Source: Klebsiella pneumoniae
GTDB lineage: Bacteria > Pseudomonadota > Gammaproteobacteria > Pseudomonadales > Azotimanducaceae
Assembly (NCBI GenBank): GCA_945878745.1
Contig: CAMDVY010000104.1
Coordinates: 1 to 8,615 of the forward strand
DNA: 8,615 nt
Direction: 5' to 3'
The notes below the pieces were generated by a model, which had not been told where the DNA came from, ran no database searches, and saw nothing but the letters and a program-made list of their open reading frames with translations. How positions within the stretch are numbered: position 1 is the first letter of the stretch; each line of letters opens with the position of its first letter. The translations under genes and the position numbers were made by a program. Shown piece by piece: positions 1 through 6,779 of this stretch.

Positions 1-757
1 GAATTGCGGTGATCGCATAGTCGCAAGGCTCAGGGTCCCCAGGTCCATTCGAAAGAAACACACCATCGGGTTTGAGTGCGAGAACTTCTTCCGCCGACGT
101 CTGTGCCGGGACCACCGTCAGAGCGCAGCCACGTTGTGCCAATAATCGAAGAATGTTGCGCTTTACGCCGAAGTCATAGGCAACAACCTTGAATTTGGGT
201 TCAAGGAGTTCTCCGTAACCTCGACCAAGCTGCCAATCGGTTTGTGTCCAATCGCGACGAACTCCGGTGACCACCTTCGCCAGATCCATTCCCGCCAAAC
301 CAGGAAAGGCTTGAGCTGTGGCAATCGCTTCGTCAGCGCGACGACTGGCGTCGACACCAGCCAGAATGCAGCCTGCCTGCACGCCATGCTCGCGGATATG
401 TCGGGTAAGCCTGCGGGTATCCACTTCAGCGATGGCAACCACATTCTGACGAGCCAGAAAATCCGGGAGGGATTCCGTTGCCCGCCAATTACTGACACGG
501 CGAGGTAACTGACGAATGATCAAACCGCGCGCCCAAACCCGATCAGATTCGTGATCTTCCGGATTGATGCCGGTATTGCCGATCTGCGGATAGGTCAGCG
601 TGATGATCTGCTCGGCATAGGAAGGATCCGTGAGGATTTCCTGATAACCGGTCATCGCGGTATTGAAAACTACTTCACCAGCGGTTTTTCCGTGCTGGCC
701 CATGGCCTGGCCTCGGAACACGGTGCCATCTGCGAGCGCTAGTAACGCCGGTATCAA
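1..757 (-). CDS. carA: Carbamoyl-phosphate synthase small subunit CarA, 5' part (gene continues past the left edge)
   Basis: CarA is the glutaminase subunit of carbamoyl-phosphate synthase. It releases ammonia from glutamine for CarB, feeding cytosolic arginine and pyrimidine synthesis. The 252 visible codons read MIPALLALADGTVFRG at the N-terminus, then GEVVFNTAMTGYQEILTDPS, TLTYPQIGNTG and DTRRLTRHIREHG, all hallmarks of the CarA N-terminal domain. Next come YDFGVKRNILR and FLSNGPGDPEPCDYAI, which open the class I glutamine amidotransferase domain. The window ends before the catalytic cysteine (GxCLGHQ) and the His/Glu pair, so the active site is not seen. The start is TTG at 755-757. It gives the usual family N-terminus and has GGGGA just upstream, whereas the first in-frame ATG falls about 18 residues later, inside the conserved domain. 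An in-frame GTG 17 codons upstream is less likely. The gene follows dapB after 169 bases. Identity is secure; the exact start is fairly secure. Confidence 0.95.
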   Translation of the reverse strand, partial: MIPALLALADGTVFRGQAMGQHGKTAGEVVFNTAMTGYQEILTDPSYAEQIITLTYPQIGNTGINPEDHESDRVWARGLIIRQLPRRVSNWRATESLPDFLARQNVVAIAEVDTRRLTRHIREHGVQAGCILAGVDASRRADEAIATAQAFPGLAGMDLAKVVTGVRRDWTQTDWQLGRGYGELLEPKFKVVAYDFGVKRNILRLLAQRGCALTVVPAQTSAEEVLALKPDGVFLSNGPGDPEPCDYAITAI

Positions 758-763
758 CTGTTT

Positions 764-768
764 TCCCC
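764..768 (-). promoter_or_regulatory. Ribosome binding site supporting the TTG start of carA
   Basis: On the minus strand the sequence GGGGA lies about 6-7 bases before the TTG codon at 755-757. That is normal Shine-Dalgarno spacing. No comparable purine-rich site stands before the in-frame GTG further upstream or the first in-frame ATG inside the gene. Together with the family N-terminus this favours TTG initiation. It is seen in the sequence but untested. Confidence 0.55.
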
Positions 769-889
769 AACGGTGCGGTGTGGGTCGAAATAAGGAAGCG
801 GTACCCACTTGAATTCAAGGCCAGCTGATTGGACCTGGAGGTTCAATCTGACCTATTGCTGGGGCGCGTAGTCTAGCGGCTGACGGGGT

Positions 890-926
890 CTTTTTTAACC
901 CCCGATGTCAGAAAGGGGCAAAAAAG
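890..926. repeat. Imperfect inverted repeat in the dapB-carA gap
   Basis: CTTTTTT (890-896) and AAAAAAG (920-926) are exact complements. Inside them CCCC pairs with GGGG (915-918), around an 11-12-base loop. The repeat begins directly after the dapB stop codon. As RNA on the dapB/carA strand it would start with U and end with A, the opposite of an intrinsic terminator, because no U-run follows a GC-only stem. It could be a weak structural element, a processing site or a protein site. The first choice cannot be made from sequence alone. Confidence 0.5.
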
Positions 927-1727
927 TTACAACCCCAGGACATCCTGCATCGAGTAGATGCCAGGTTTGGCGGTGGCGAGATAGCGGGCAGCCCGCAATG
1001 CGCCTTCCGCAAAATTACTTCGCGTGTGTGCCCGATGGGTGATTTCGATGCGCTCTCCGGGTGCTGCAAACAGCACCGTGTGGTCACCGACGATATCGCC
1101 ACCCCTGATGGTTCCGAAGCCGATCGACACTCGATCCCGAACCCCGGTAATCCCTTGCCGACCATAGACCGCAACTTCTGCAAGGTCTCGCCCGGTGGCA
1201 CTGGCAAGGATTTCGCCCATGCGAACCGCCGTGCCTGAAGGCGCATCGATCTTGTTGCGATGATGCGCTTCGATGATCTCGATATCGGCAGTGTCGCCCA
1301 AAGCCTTGGCCGCCATCTCGATCAACTTGAACACGAGATTGACACCAACACTCATGTTGGGGGTCATTAGAATGGGGATGTGCTGTGCTGCCTGGTTGAT
1401 CCGATCTAGCCCGGCCGCATCGAAGCCCGTGGTCCCGATAACGAGCGCCTTGCCAGCCGCTGCACAGGTCTCAAGCTTTTCGAGGGTTGCTGCCGGCACA
1501 CTGAAGTCGATCAGAATGTCGAACTGGCTCAGCACGGACTTCATGTCGGAAACAACGGGAACGTTTAACCGACCGACCGCCGCAACTTCACCAGCGTCCG
1601 CACCGAGCAATGGACAATCTGCCCGCTCCAGTGCTGCGCCGAGTTGTAGATCCTCCGCAGCATGAATGGCCTCGACGAGTGTCCGCCCCATTCGGCCAAC
1701 GGCGCCGGTGACCGCAATTTTCAACAT
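927..1727 (-). CDS. dapB: 4-hydroxy-tetrahydrodipicolinate reductase DapB
   Basis: DapB reduces hydroxy-tetrahydrodipicolinate to tetrahydrodipicolinate with NAD(P)H. This is the second committed step towards meso-diaminopimelate for peptidoglycan and lysine, and it takes place in the cytoplasm. The 266-residue protein is close to the usual 265-275. The Rossmann dinucleotide loop GAVGRMG is at residues 8-14 and GTTGF at 98-102. The substrate and catalytic motif HHRNKIDAPSGT runs from residue 155 to 166, where H155 is the general acid/base and K159 the partner lysine. FGTIRGGDIVGDHTV follows near residue 204, and the C-terminal part resumes the dimer/tetramer fold. The family usually has HHRHK; here the fourth position is Asn, a mild change. 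The start ATG is 33 bases after the dnaJ stop, with only a weak GGAT site before it. Co-transcription with dnaJ is likely but inferred. Confidence 0.97.
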   Translation of the reverse strand: MLKIAVTGAVGRMGRTLVEAIHAAEDLQLGAALERADCPLLGADAGEVAAVGRLNVPVVSDMKSVLSQFDILIDFSVPAATLEKLETCAAAGKALVIGTTGFDAAGLDRINQAAQHIPILMTPNMSVGVNLVFKLIEMAAKALGDTADIEIIEAHHRNKIDAPSGTAVRMGEILASATGRDLAEVAVYGRQGITGVRDRVSIGFGTIRGGDIVGDHTVLFAAPGERIEITHRAHTRSNFAEGALRAARYLATAKPGIYSMQDVLGL

Positions 1728-1760
1728 GAACGTGATCCGATTCGGAAAGCAGCCACGCTA

Positions 1761-2885
1761 TCAGGAAGTCAGGCCGTCGAAAAAGTCCTTTACACCTTTG
1801 AACCAGGAAGTTTCTTTTGGCGAATGCTTTTCACCACCCTGCTTCATGGTCGACTTCAGTTCTTCCAGAAGTTCGGTCTGCCTTGGCGTGAGATTCACTG
1901 GAGTTTCTATAACAACCCGGCACAGCAAATCGCCAGGGCCGCCGCCTCGTACCGGCACAACGCCCTTCCCTCGAAGTCGGAACAGCTTGGCTGTCTGAGT
2001 ACCCGCAGGCACCTTCAATTTCACGCGACCGTCCAGCGTTGGCACCTCCAGTTCGCCACCTAACGCTGCATCGGCAAAAGAAATCGGTACATCACAATGC
2101 AGGTCACGACCATCGCGGGCAAAAATCGCATGCGGACGGACCTCGACCTGGACATAGAGATCACCAGCCGGACCACCACCTGGGCCAGCCTCGCCTTCAC
2201 CGGTCAGTCGAATTCGATCTCCGGTATCTACCCCAGGCGGAATTCGAACAGAGAGTGTTTTCCGCTTCTCGACGCGCCCGGCACCACTGCAGCTGCGACA
2301 CGGATCCTTGACGATGCGACCTTGCCCACGACAACGGGGGCAGGTCTGCTGCAGCGAGAAGAATCCCTGCGAGACACGAATCTGTCCCGCTCCACCACAA
2401 TCTGTACAGGTGGTTGGCTGGGTTCCGGCTTTGGCGCCACTGCCTTTGCAGTCTTCGCAGGTGGCAAGAATGGGGACACGAATTTCGATCTTGTCACCAC
2501 GTACCGCCTGTTCAAGGTCCAGTTCCAGCGAATAGCGCAGATCTGCGCCTCGCTGAGGTCCACCCCGACTTCGGCCACCTCCACCAAAGATGTCACCGAA
2601 GACATCACCAAAAACGTCGCTGAAGGAACCTTCGAAGCCTCGGCCGCCGCCCGCACTCTGCTCGACGCCAGCATGCCCGTAGCGGTCGTACGCGGGCCGC
2701 TTTTCATCATCCATCAGGACTTCGTACGCTTCAGTGGCTTCCTTGAACTTGTCCTCTGACGCCGGATCGTCCGAGTTGCGGTCCGGGTGATACTTCATGG
2801 CAAGACGCCGATACGCCTTTTTGATGGTATCGGCATCTGCATCCCGGCTTACGCCCAGCACTTCGTAGTAATCGCGCTTCGCCAT
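1761..2885 (-). CDS. dnaJ: Co-chaperone DnaJ (Hsp40, type I)
   Basis: DnaJ delivers unfolded clients to DnaK and stimulates its ATPase in the cytosol. The 374-residue protein is a full type I J-protein. The J domain is at residues 1-70 with the essential HPD at 33-35. A Gly/Phe-rich stretch follows at about 76-110 and contains the short repeat DVFGDVFGDIFG. The zinc region at 143-206 has four CxxCxGxG motifs (cysteines 143/146, 160/163, 182/185, 196/199) that bind two zinc ions. Two beta-sandwich client domains and the dimerisation tail follow. All key residues are intact. The ATG start gives the canonical MAKRDYYEVLGV, and AGGA lies unusually close (2 bases) before it. The stop is a tandem TGA TAG. 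The gene sits downstream of dnaK behind a terminator-like hairpin, so its expression may be lower than that of dnaK. Confidence 0.98.
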   Translation of the reverse strand: MAKRDYYEVLGVSRDADADTIKKAYRRLAMKYHPDRNSDDPASEDKFKEATEAYEVLMDDEKRPAYDRYGHAGVEQSAGGGRGFEGSFSDVFGDVFGDIFGGGGRSRGGPQRGADLRYSLELDLEQAVRGDKIEIRVPILATCEDCKGSGAKAGTQPTTCTDCGGAGQIRVSQGFFSLQQTCPRCRGQGRIVKDPCRSCSGAGRVEKRKTLSVRIPPGVDTGDRIRLTGEGEAGPGGGPAGDLYVQVEVRPHAIFARDGRDLHCDVPISFADAALGGELEVPTLDGRVKLKVPAGTQTAKLFRLRGKGVVPVRGGGPGDLLCRVVIETPVNLTPRQTELLEELKSTMKQGGEKHSPKETSWFKGVKDFFDGLTS

Positions 2886-2910
2886 GTTCCTGCCAATCAG
2901 CTCTTTAATG

Positions 2911-2945
2911 AAAAAACCGCGGTGTCGCCTGAATCGACACCGCGG
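2911..2945 (-). terminator. Rho-independent terminator-like hairpin between dnaK and dnaJ
   Basis: On the minus strand an 11-base perfect stem, CCGCGGTGTCG paired with CGACACCGCGG, encloses a 7-base loop and is followed at once by TTTTTT (2916-2911). This is the full pattern of an intrinsic terminator. It lies about 60 bases after the dnaK stop and 25 bases before the dnaJ start codon. Because dnaJ, dapB and carA continue in the same direction, it probably acts as a partial terminator or a 3' stabilising element for dnaK mRNA rather than an absolute stop. The structure is seen; the role is inferred. Confidence 0.85.
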
Positions 2946-2957
2946 CTCGCTCTGGCC

Positions 2958-2984
2958 CCAGACTGTCGCCGCGACATTGTCTGG
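2958..2984 (-). other. Second hairpin in the dnaK 3' untranslated region
   Basis: CCAGAC (2958-2963) pairs with GTCTGG (2979-2984). Inside it TGTCG (2964-2968) pairs with CGACA (2972-2976), with a CCG loop and a 2-base bulge. No U-run follows. It lies between the dnaK stop and the terminator-like hairpin, so the two form tandem stem-loops in the dnaK-dnaJ spacer. A role in RNA stability or processing is possible but only inferred. Confidence 0.55.
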
Positions 2985-3006
2985 CCGTGTTGTTTATTTC
3001 TCGACG

Positions 3007-4932
3007 CTACTTGTCCTTGTCCTTGACCTCTTCGAATTCTGCATCGAGCGCATCACCGTCCGGACCAGGTCCACTTGCACTACCGCCAGCTCCACCCGCT
3101 CCATCCCCAGCACTCTGGGACTCGTACATCTTTTGCGCGAGTGTAGCGGAGGCAGCAGAAAGCGCCTGAATTTTTGCTTCGATACTGGCTTTGTCCTCAG
3201 TCTTGAGGGCAGCTTCGAGATCTTTCGCTGCCGTTTCAATGGCGTCCTTCTCTTGCTGCGTCACCTTGTCACCGGCATCCACAACGGCCTTGCGCGCGCT
3301 ATGTACCAGCGCATCCGCCTGATTACGCAGCTGCACCATTTCCTCGAACTTGGCATCTTCAGCTGAATGAGCCTCAGCATCACGCACCATCTTCTGGATC
3401 TCGTCGTCCGACAAGCCGCTCGACGCTTTGATGACGATGGACTGCTCTTTCCCGGTGGCCTTGTCCTTCGCGGAAACATTCAGGATGCCATTCGCGTCAA
3501 TATCGAAGCTGACTTCTACCTGCGGCATGCCTCTTGGCGCAGGTGGAATATCGGCCAGATCAAATCGGCCCAGTGATTTGTTTGCAGTGGCCTGTTTCCG
3601 TTCGCCTTGCAGCACATGAATGGTCACGGCTGTCTGATTGTCATCAGCTGTAGAGAAGGTCTGTCCCTTCTTGGTCGGGATGGTGGTGTTTTTCTCAATC
3701 AACACACTCATGACTCCACCCAGCGTCTCAATGCCCAGAGACAGCGGCGTCACGTCCAGCAGCAGAACGTCACTGCGCTCGCCGGCCAGCACCGATGCCT
3801 GAATCGCAGCACCCACGGCAACCGCTTCATCCGGGTTCACGTCACGGCGCGGCTCCTGACCAAAGAACTCCTTGACCTTGGCTTGCACCAGCGGCATGCG
3901 CGTCTGCCCACCAACGAGAATGACATCATCGATATCAGAGTTCTTCATGCCAGCGTCGCTCAGTGCAATGCGACACGGCTCCATCGTGCGATTAACAAGG
4001 TCCTCAACGAGTGCTTCAAGCTTGGCGCGCGTCAACTTCAACACCAGATGCTTCGGTCCGGTCTGATCCGCGGTGATGTAAGGCAGATTGATCTCGGTCT
4101 GCTGGCTGCTCGACAACTCGATCTTTGCCTTCTCCGCAGCTTCTTTCAGACGCTGTAGTGCGAGCGGATCATTGTGCAGATCGACGCTACTGGTCTTCTT
4201 GAACTCGTCTGCAAGATAGTCGATGACACGCAAGTCAAAGTCTTCGCCACCGAGGAAGGTATCTCCGTTGGTCGATAGCACTTCGAATTGATGCTCGCCA
4301 TCGATCTCGGCGATTTCGATGACGGAAATATCGAACGTACCACCACCCAGGTCGTACACGACGATCTTTGCATCACCGCGTTTCTTGTCGAGCCCATAAG
4401 CGAGTGCAGCTGCAGTCGGCTCGTTGATGATTCGTTTGACTTCCAGCCCAGCAATGCGCCCAGCGTCTTTCGTTGCCTGGCGCTGTGAGTCATTGAAGTA
4501 CGCTGGGACGGTGATGACGGCTTCGGTAACCGGCTCGCCGAGATAGTCCTCAGCAGTCTTCTTCATCTTTTTCAGGACTTCAGCTGACACTTGCGGGGGC
4601 GCCAATCGCTTACCGTTGACGTCAATCCACGCGTCCCCGTTGTCCGCTGCGGTGATCCGGTAAGGCACCATCTTGATGTCCTTCTGGACCACGTCATCCG
4701 CAAAGCGTCGGCCGATCAGCCGCTTGACGGCAAACAGCGTGTTCTTCGGATTGGTAACCGCCTGGCGTTTGGCACTCTGGCCGACGAGGATTTCACCGTC
4801 ATCGGCGTAGGCAATGATTGAAGGTGTTGTGCGATCGCCTTCCGAGTTTTCGATGACCTTGGCTTCCCCGCCGTCCATGACGGCCACACACGAGTTGGTC
4901 GTGCCGAGGTCAATGCCGATGATCTTTCCCAT
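3007..4932 (-). CDS. dnaK: Molecular chaperone DnaK (Hsp70)
   Basis: DnaK is the ATP-driven Hsp70 that binds exposed hydrophobic segments and cycles with DnaJ and GrpE in the cytosol. In sigma-32 organisms it also restrains that factor. The 641-residue protein matches the family length. The nucleotide-binding domain starts MGKIIGIDLGTTNS. Its second phosphate motif YDLGGGTFD includes T199, the autophosphorylation position, and the third signature VILVGGQTRMPLVQ lies near 338-350. The interdomain linker LLLDVTP falls at 390-396, followed by the substrate-binding domain and helical lid. A low-complexity Gly/Ala/Ser/Pro stretch precedes the conserved acidic tail EFEEVKDKDK. The ATG start is preceded by GGAG at 7 bases. 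A heat-shock-type promoter and a short hairpin lie in the 100-base gap from grpE. Nothing appears damaged. Confidence 0.99.
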   Translation of the reverse strand: MGKIIGIDLGTTNSCVAVMDGGEAKVIENSEGDRTTPSIIAYADDGEILVGQSAKRQAVTNPKNTLFAVKRLIGRRFADDVVQKDIKMVPYRITAADNGDAWIDVNGKRLAPPQVSAEVLKKMKKTAEDYLGEPVTEAVITVPAYFNDSQRQATKDAGRIAGLEVKRIINEPTAAALAYGLDKKRGDAKIVVYDLGGGTFDISVIEIAEIDGEHQFEVLSTNGDTFLGGEDFDLRVIDYLADEFKKTSSVDLHNDPLALQRLKEAAEKAKIELSSSQQTEINLPYITADQTGPKHLVLKLTRAKLEALVEDLVNRTMEPCRIALSDAGMKNSDIDDVILVGGQTRMPLVQAKVKEFFGQEPRRDVNPDEAVAVGAAIQASVLAGERSDVLLLDVTPLSLGIETLGGVMSVLIEKNTTIPTKKGQTFSTADDNQTAVTIHVLQGERKQATANKSLGRFDLADIPPAPRGMPQVEVSFDIDANGILNVSAKDKATGKEQSIVIKASSGLSDDEIQKMVRDAEAHSAEDAKFEEMVQLRNQADALVHSARKAVVDAGDKVTQQEKDAIETAAKDLEAALKTEDKASIEAKIQALSAASATLAQKMYESQSAGDGAGGAGGSASGPGPDGDALDAEFEEVKDKDK

Positions 4933-4939
4933 CTCTATT

Positions 4940-4960
4940 CTCCAGCTGCGCCCTGGGCGC
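4940..4960 (-). promoter_or_regulatory. dnaK Shine-Dalgarno site with adjacent GC-rich hairpin
   Basis: GGAG (4943-4940) lies 7 bases before the dnaK ATG. Just upstream is a 13-base odd palindrome, GCGCCC and GGGCGC around one base (4948-4960), able to form a 5-base stem with a 3-base loop. A competing pairing, CCAG with the CTGG that includes the first bases of the ribosome binding site, is also visible. The two pairings cannot coexist, so the leader could in principle modulate access to the site. This is a proposal from base pairing alone. Confidence 0.5.
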
Positions 4961-4977
4961 GATTATCTATAAGGGCT

Positions 4978-5005
4978 ATATGTGGCCGTTCCGTACGGCT
5001 TCAAG
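4978..5005 (-). promoter_or_regulatory. Probable sigma-32 (RpoH) heat-shock promoter of dnaK
   Basis: On the minus strand CTTGAA (5005-5000) is followed after 14 bases by CCACATAT (4985-4978). The known RpoH consensus is CTTGAA, a 13-15 base spacer, then CCCCATNT. This is an exact -35 and a -10 with one mismatch. Transcription would begin near 4971, giving a leader of about 39 bases to the dnaK ATG. A housekeeping-type reading (TTGAAG, 18 bases, TATAGC) overlaps it and cannot be excluded. Confidence 0.7.
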
Positions 5006-5032
5006 CGTCCTGGTGGTAAACCGTAACCTTGC

Positions 5033-5590
5033 TCATGGCGCCTTGGTCACCACGACCTTGGCAGCGCGCAACACCCGGTCATGCAACAGATAACCCCGCT
5101 GCAGGACATCCATGACGGAATTCGGCTCCATGTCGGGGTTGGCGACCATCGCAATCGCTTCATGCCACTTCGGATTGAACGGTTCGCCGCGCGGATCGAC
5201 CGGCGTGACGCCATACCGCGCAAGCGCCGCCAGGAAAAGTTTGTGGCACAGGGTAAGTCCCTCAGCGACCGCGGCAGCAGTCTCTCCCTCCAGAGCACTG
5301 GCAGACTCCATTCCCTTCTCAAAGCTGTCGAGAAGCGCCGGCATTTCGCCCAGCAATCGCTCAACGCCATATTTGTGCGCGTTTTCCACATCCCGTTGAT
5401 TGCGACGGCGCAAGTTGTCCATTTCAGCCTGCGCGCGCAGCAACTGATCTTTGAGCGCAGAGATCTGTGCCTGGGCCGCAGCAAGCGCTGGATTACCGGT
5501 CTCTTCCGCTGTTGGGATCTCAGACGCTTCGCCCTCGCGCAGCTCATCTGGCGCCTGATCCTTGTTGATATCTCCGGGTTGTTCCGACAT
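5033..5590 (-). CDS. grpE: Nucleotide exchange factor GrpE
   Basis: GrpE is the dimeric exchange factor that removes ADP from DnaK and resets the chaperone cycle. From the chosen ATG it has 185 residues, typical for the family. An acidic disordered N-terminus (1-33) is followed by a long coiled-coil helix (about 35-75, containing ALKDQLLRAQAEMDNLRRR) and a helical region. The C-terminal beta domain begins near 130, with FNPKWHEAIAMV and VLQRGYLLHDRVLRAAKVVV. The family usually reads RPA where this protein has RAA at 175-177. The start is ATG at 5588-5590 rather than the in-frame TTG at 5609-5611. The heat-shock promoter would place the transcript start near 5615, too close to serve the TTG, and the ATG gives the expected MSEQ-like beginning. 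The Shine-Dalgarno site is weak. The gene lies between hrcA and dnaK. Confidence 0.95.
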   Translation of the reverse strand: MSEQPGDINKDQAPDELREGEASEIPTAEETGNPALAAAQAQISALKDQLLRAQAEMDNLRRRNQRDVENAHKYGVERLLGEMPALLDSFEKGMESASALEGETAAAVAEGLTLCHKLFLAALARYGVTPVDPRGEPFNPKWHEAIAMVANPDMEPNSVMDVLQRGYLLHDRVLRAAKVVVTKAP

Positions 5591-5621
5591 GCCTGTGCCA
5601 TCAAATTTCAAGATTCGGGCA

Positions 5622-5650
5622 ACATGGGGGCTGCCGGCAGGTGATTCAAC
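5622..5650 (-). promoter_or_regulatory. Probable sigma-32 (RpoH) heat-shock promoter of grpE
   Basis: On the minus strand GTTGAA (5650-5645) is separated by 15 bases from CCCCATGT (5629-5622). The -10 fits the RpoH consensus CCCCATNT exactly and the -35 differs from CTTGAA only in its first base. The predicted transcript start is near 5615, about 25 bases before the grpE ATG. The promoter lies just beyond the hrcA stop codon, so grpE can be heat-induced independently of hrcA. Confidence 0.72.
5631..5640. repeat. Perfect 10-base palindrome inside the grpE promoter spacer
   Basis: CTGCCGGCAG is its own reverse complement and sits between the -35 and -10 elements of the proposed grpE heat-shock promoter. 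The position would suit a repressor, but such a short palindrome also arises by chance in GC-rich DNA. It does not resemble CIRCE, the known HrcA site. Confidence 0.4.
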
Positions 5651-5679
5651 CCCTGCAGTGGAAAGAAAGACGACCGATA

Positions 5680-6741
5680 TCAGGCATAACGAAGCGCAGC
5701 GCCGAGCAGTCGGGCGGTGACGTCCACCACCGGAATCACGTCCTTGTAGGCCATGCGGGTTGGGCCAATCACACCGAGCACCCCAGCCACCATGCCGTTA
5801 ACTTCGTACGTGGACGTGACCAGAGAGACCTCATCAAGCTGTGCATAGCCCGTTTCATGGCCGATGAAGAGCTGGATGCCATCACTCTGCAGACAGCGAT
5901 CAAGCAGATGGAGGATGACACCCTTGTGGGAGAATGCCTCAAACAACGCGCGCGCGGTGCCAAGGTCACCCGTGACATCGACCAGCCGAGTCTCGCCTAC
6001 CACCACCAGATCTCGACCTGGATTTTCAGCCGGCTGGACAAAAGCTCGTGATGCCACATCCAGCGCGGTTTCCATGAGCGAATTCATGCGGTCCCTGTCC
6101 TGTCGCATGGACTTCAGAAGTTCGTTTCGGATTTCTTCGAGCGGACGCCCGACAAACTCTCGATTGAGGAAGTTTGCCGCCGTCGACAATTCGACTTCGC
6201 TGTAAACCCGCTCGGTATGAATCACCCGATTCTGGATTTCGCGATCCTGCATCACCAGCACAACCAGAACGCGGGTTTCGGTGAGTTTCACGAACTCCAC
6301 GTGCTTGAGTGCGATCCCGTCACGTTTCGGCGTCGTGACCACACACGTCATGTGGGTGAGCTTCGAGAGCAGTTCGCTCGCGTTGGAGACCAGCTCCTTG
6401 GGTGAGAGATCAGGATCGAGTTGCTGTTCAACCTGACGGAGACTTTGCCGGTCGAGCGGCTGGACAGAAAGCATCGTATCGACGAAGAGACGCAACCCCT
6501 GAACTGTCGGCACCTTGCCCGCCGAGGTATGCGGTGATCGCACCAGACCAAGTTGCTCAAGTTCGGCCATGATGTTGCGAACCGTTGCCGAGCTCACCCC
6601 GATGGCCGGAAGCTCCGCCAGCGCCTTCGAAGCAATCGGCCGACCATCAATGAGGTAGTGTTCCACCACCAGTTTCAGTAATTGTTGCGCCCGCGAATCT
6701 AGCGCGGTCTCAAACGAATTGCGGACAATAGGTCTGGGCAT
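5680..6741 (-). CDS. hrcA: Heat-inducible transcription repressor HrcA
   Basis: HrcA represses chaperone genes by binding the CIRCE operator. In studied bacteria its active fold depends on GroEL, so it responds to the load of misfolded protein. The 353-residue protein has the usual length. The N-terminal winged helix-turn-helix (about 18-90) includes YLIDGRPIASKAL, the recognition segment VSSATVRNIMAELEQLGLV and the wing HTSAGKVPT. The usual AGR is AGK here. A central GAF-like/dimerisation region and a C-terminal domain ending VIPVVDVTARLLGAALRY follow. The start ATG has no clear Shine-Dalgarno site. The gene is divergent from recN and precedes grpE. No CIRCE repeat was found in the window, so its target is probably elsewhere, for example at groESL; that is inference. 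Confidence 0.96.
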   Translation of the reverse strand: MPRPIVRNSFETALDSRAQQLLKLVVEHYLIDGRPIASKALAELPAIGVSSATVRNIMAELEQLGLVRSPHTSAGKVPTVQGLRLFVDTMLSVQPLDRQSLRQVEQQLDPDLSPKELVSNASELLSKLTHMTCVVTTPKRDGIALKHVEFVKLTETRVLVVLVMQDREIQNRVIHTERVYSEVELSTAANFLNREFVGRPLEEIRNELLKSMRQDRDRMNSLMETALDVASRAFVQPAENPGRDLVVVGETRLVDVTGDLGTARALFEAFSHKGVILHLLDRCLQSDGIQLFIGHETGYAQLDEVSLVTSTYEVNGMVAGVLGVIGPTRMAYKDVIPVVDVTARLLGAALRYA

Positions 6742-6779
6742 GGGTTTACAACAGAACTTCGGTCAAACTCTAGTGGACC

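Noticed and set aside
809..818. TTGAATTCAA palindrome upstream of carA as an ArgR box
   Set aside because: The ArgR box has TGAAT and ATTCA half-sites separated by 4 bases. Here they overlap, so the match fails. The nearby -35/-10 candidates are also poor (spacing near 19).
2097..2759. Plus-strand open frame of 220 codons opposite dnaJ
   Set aside because: It is a shadow of the dnaJ coding frame. It has no recognisable domain and no clear ribosome binding site, and dnaJ is intact.
3607..4158. Plus-strand open frame of 183 codons opposite dnaK
   Set aside because: His/Arg/Gln-rich complement of the dnaK sequence with no family resemblance.
5591..5611. In-frame TTG start extending GrpE by 7 residues
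   Set aside because: It would begin only about 4 bases after the predicted transcript start, without a ribosome binding site, and the extra residues are not typical of GrpE.
5081..5644. Plus-strand open frame of 187 codons opposite grpE
   Set aside because: It overlaps all of grpE and its promoter, and its translation resembles no known family.
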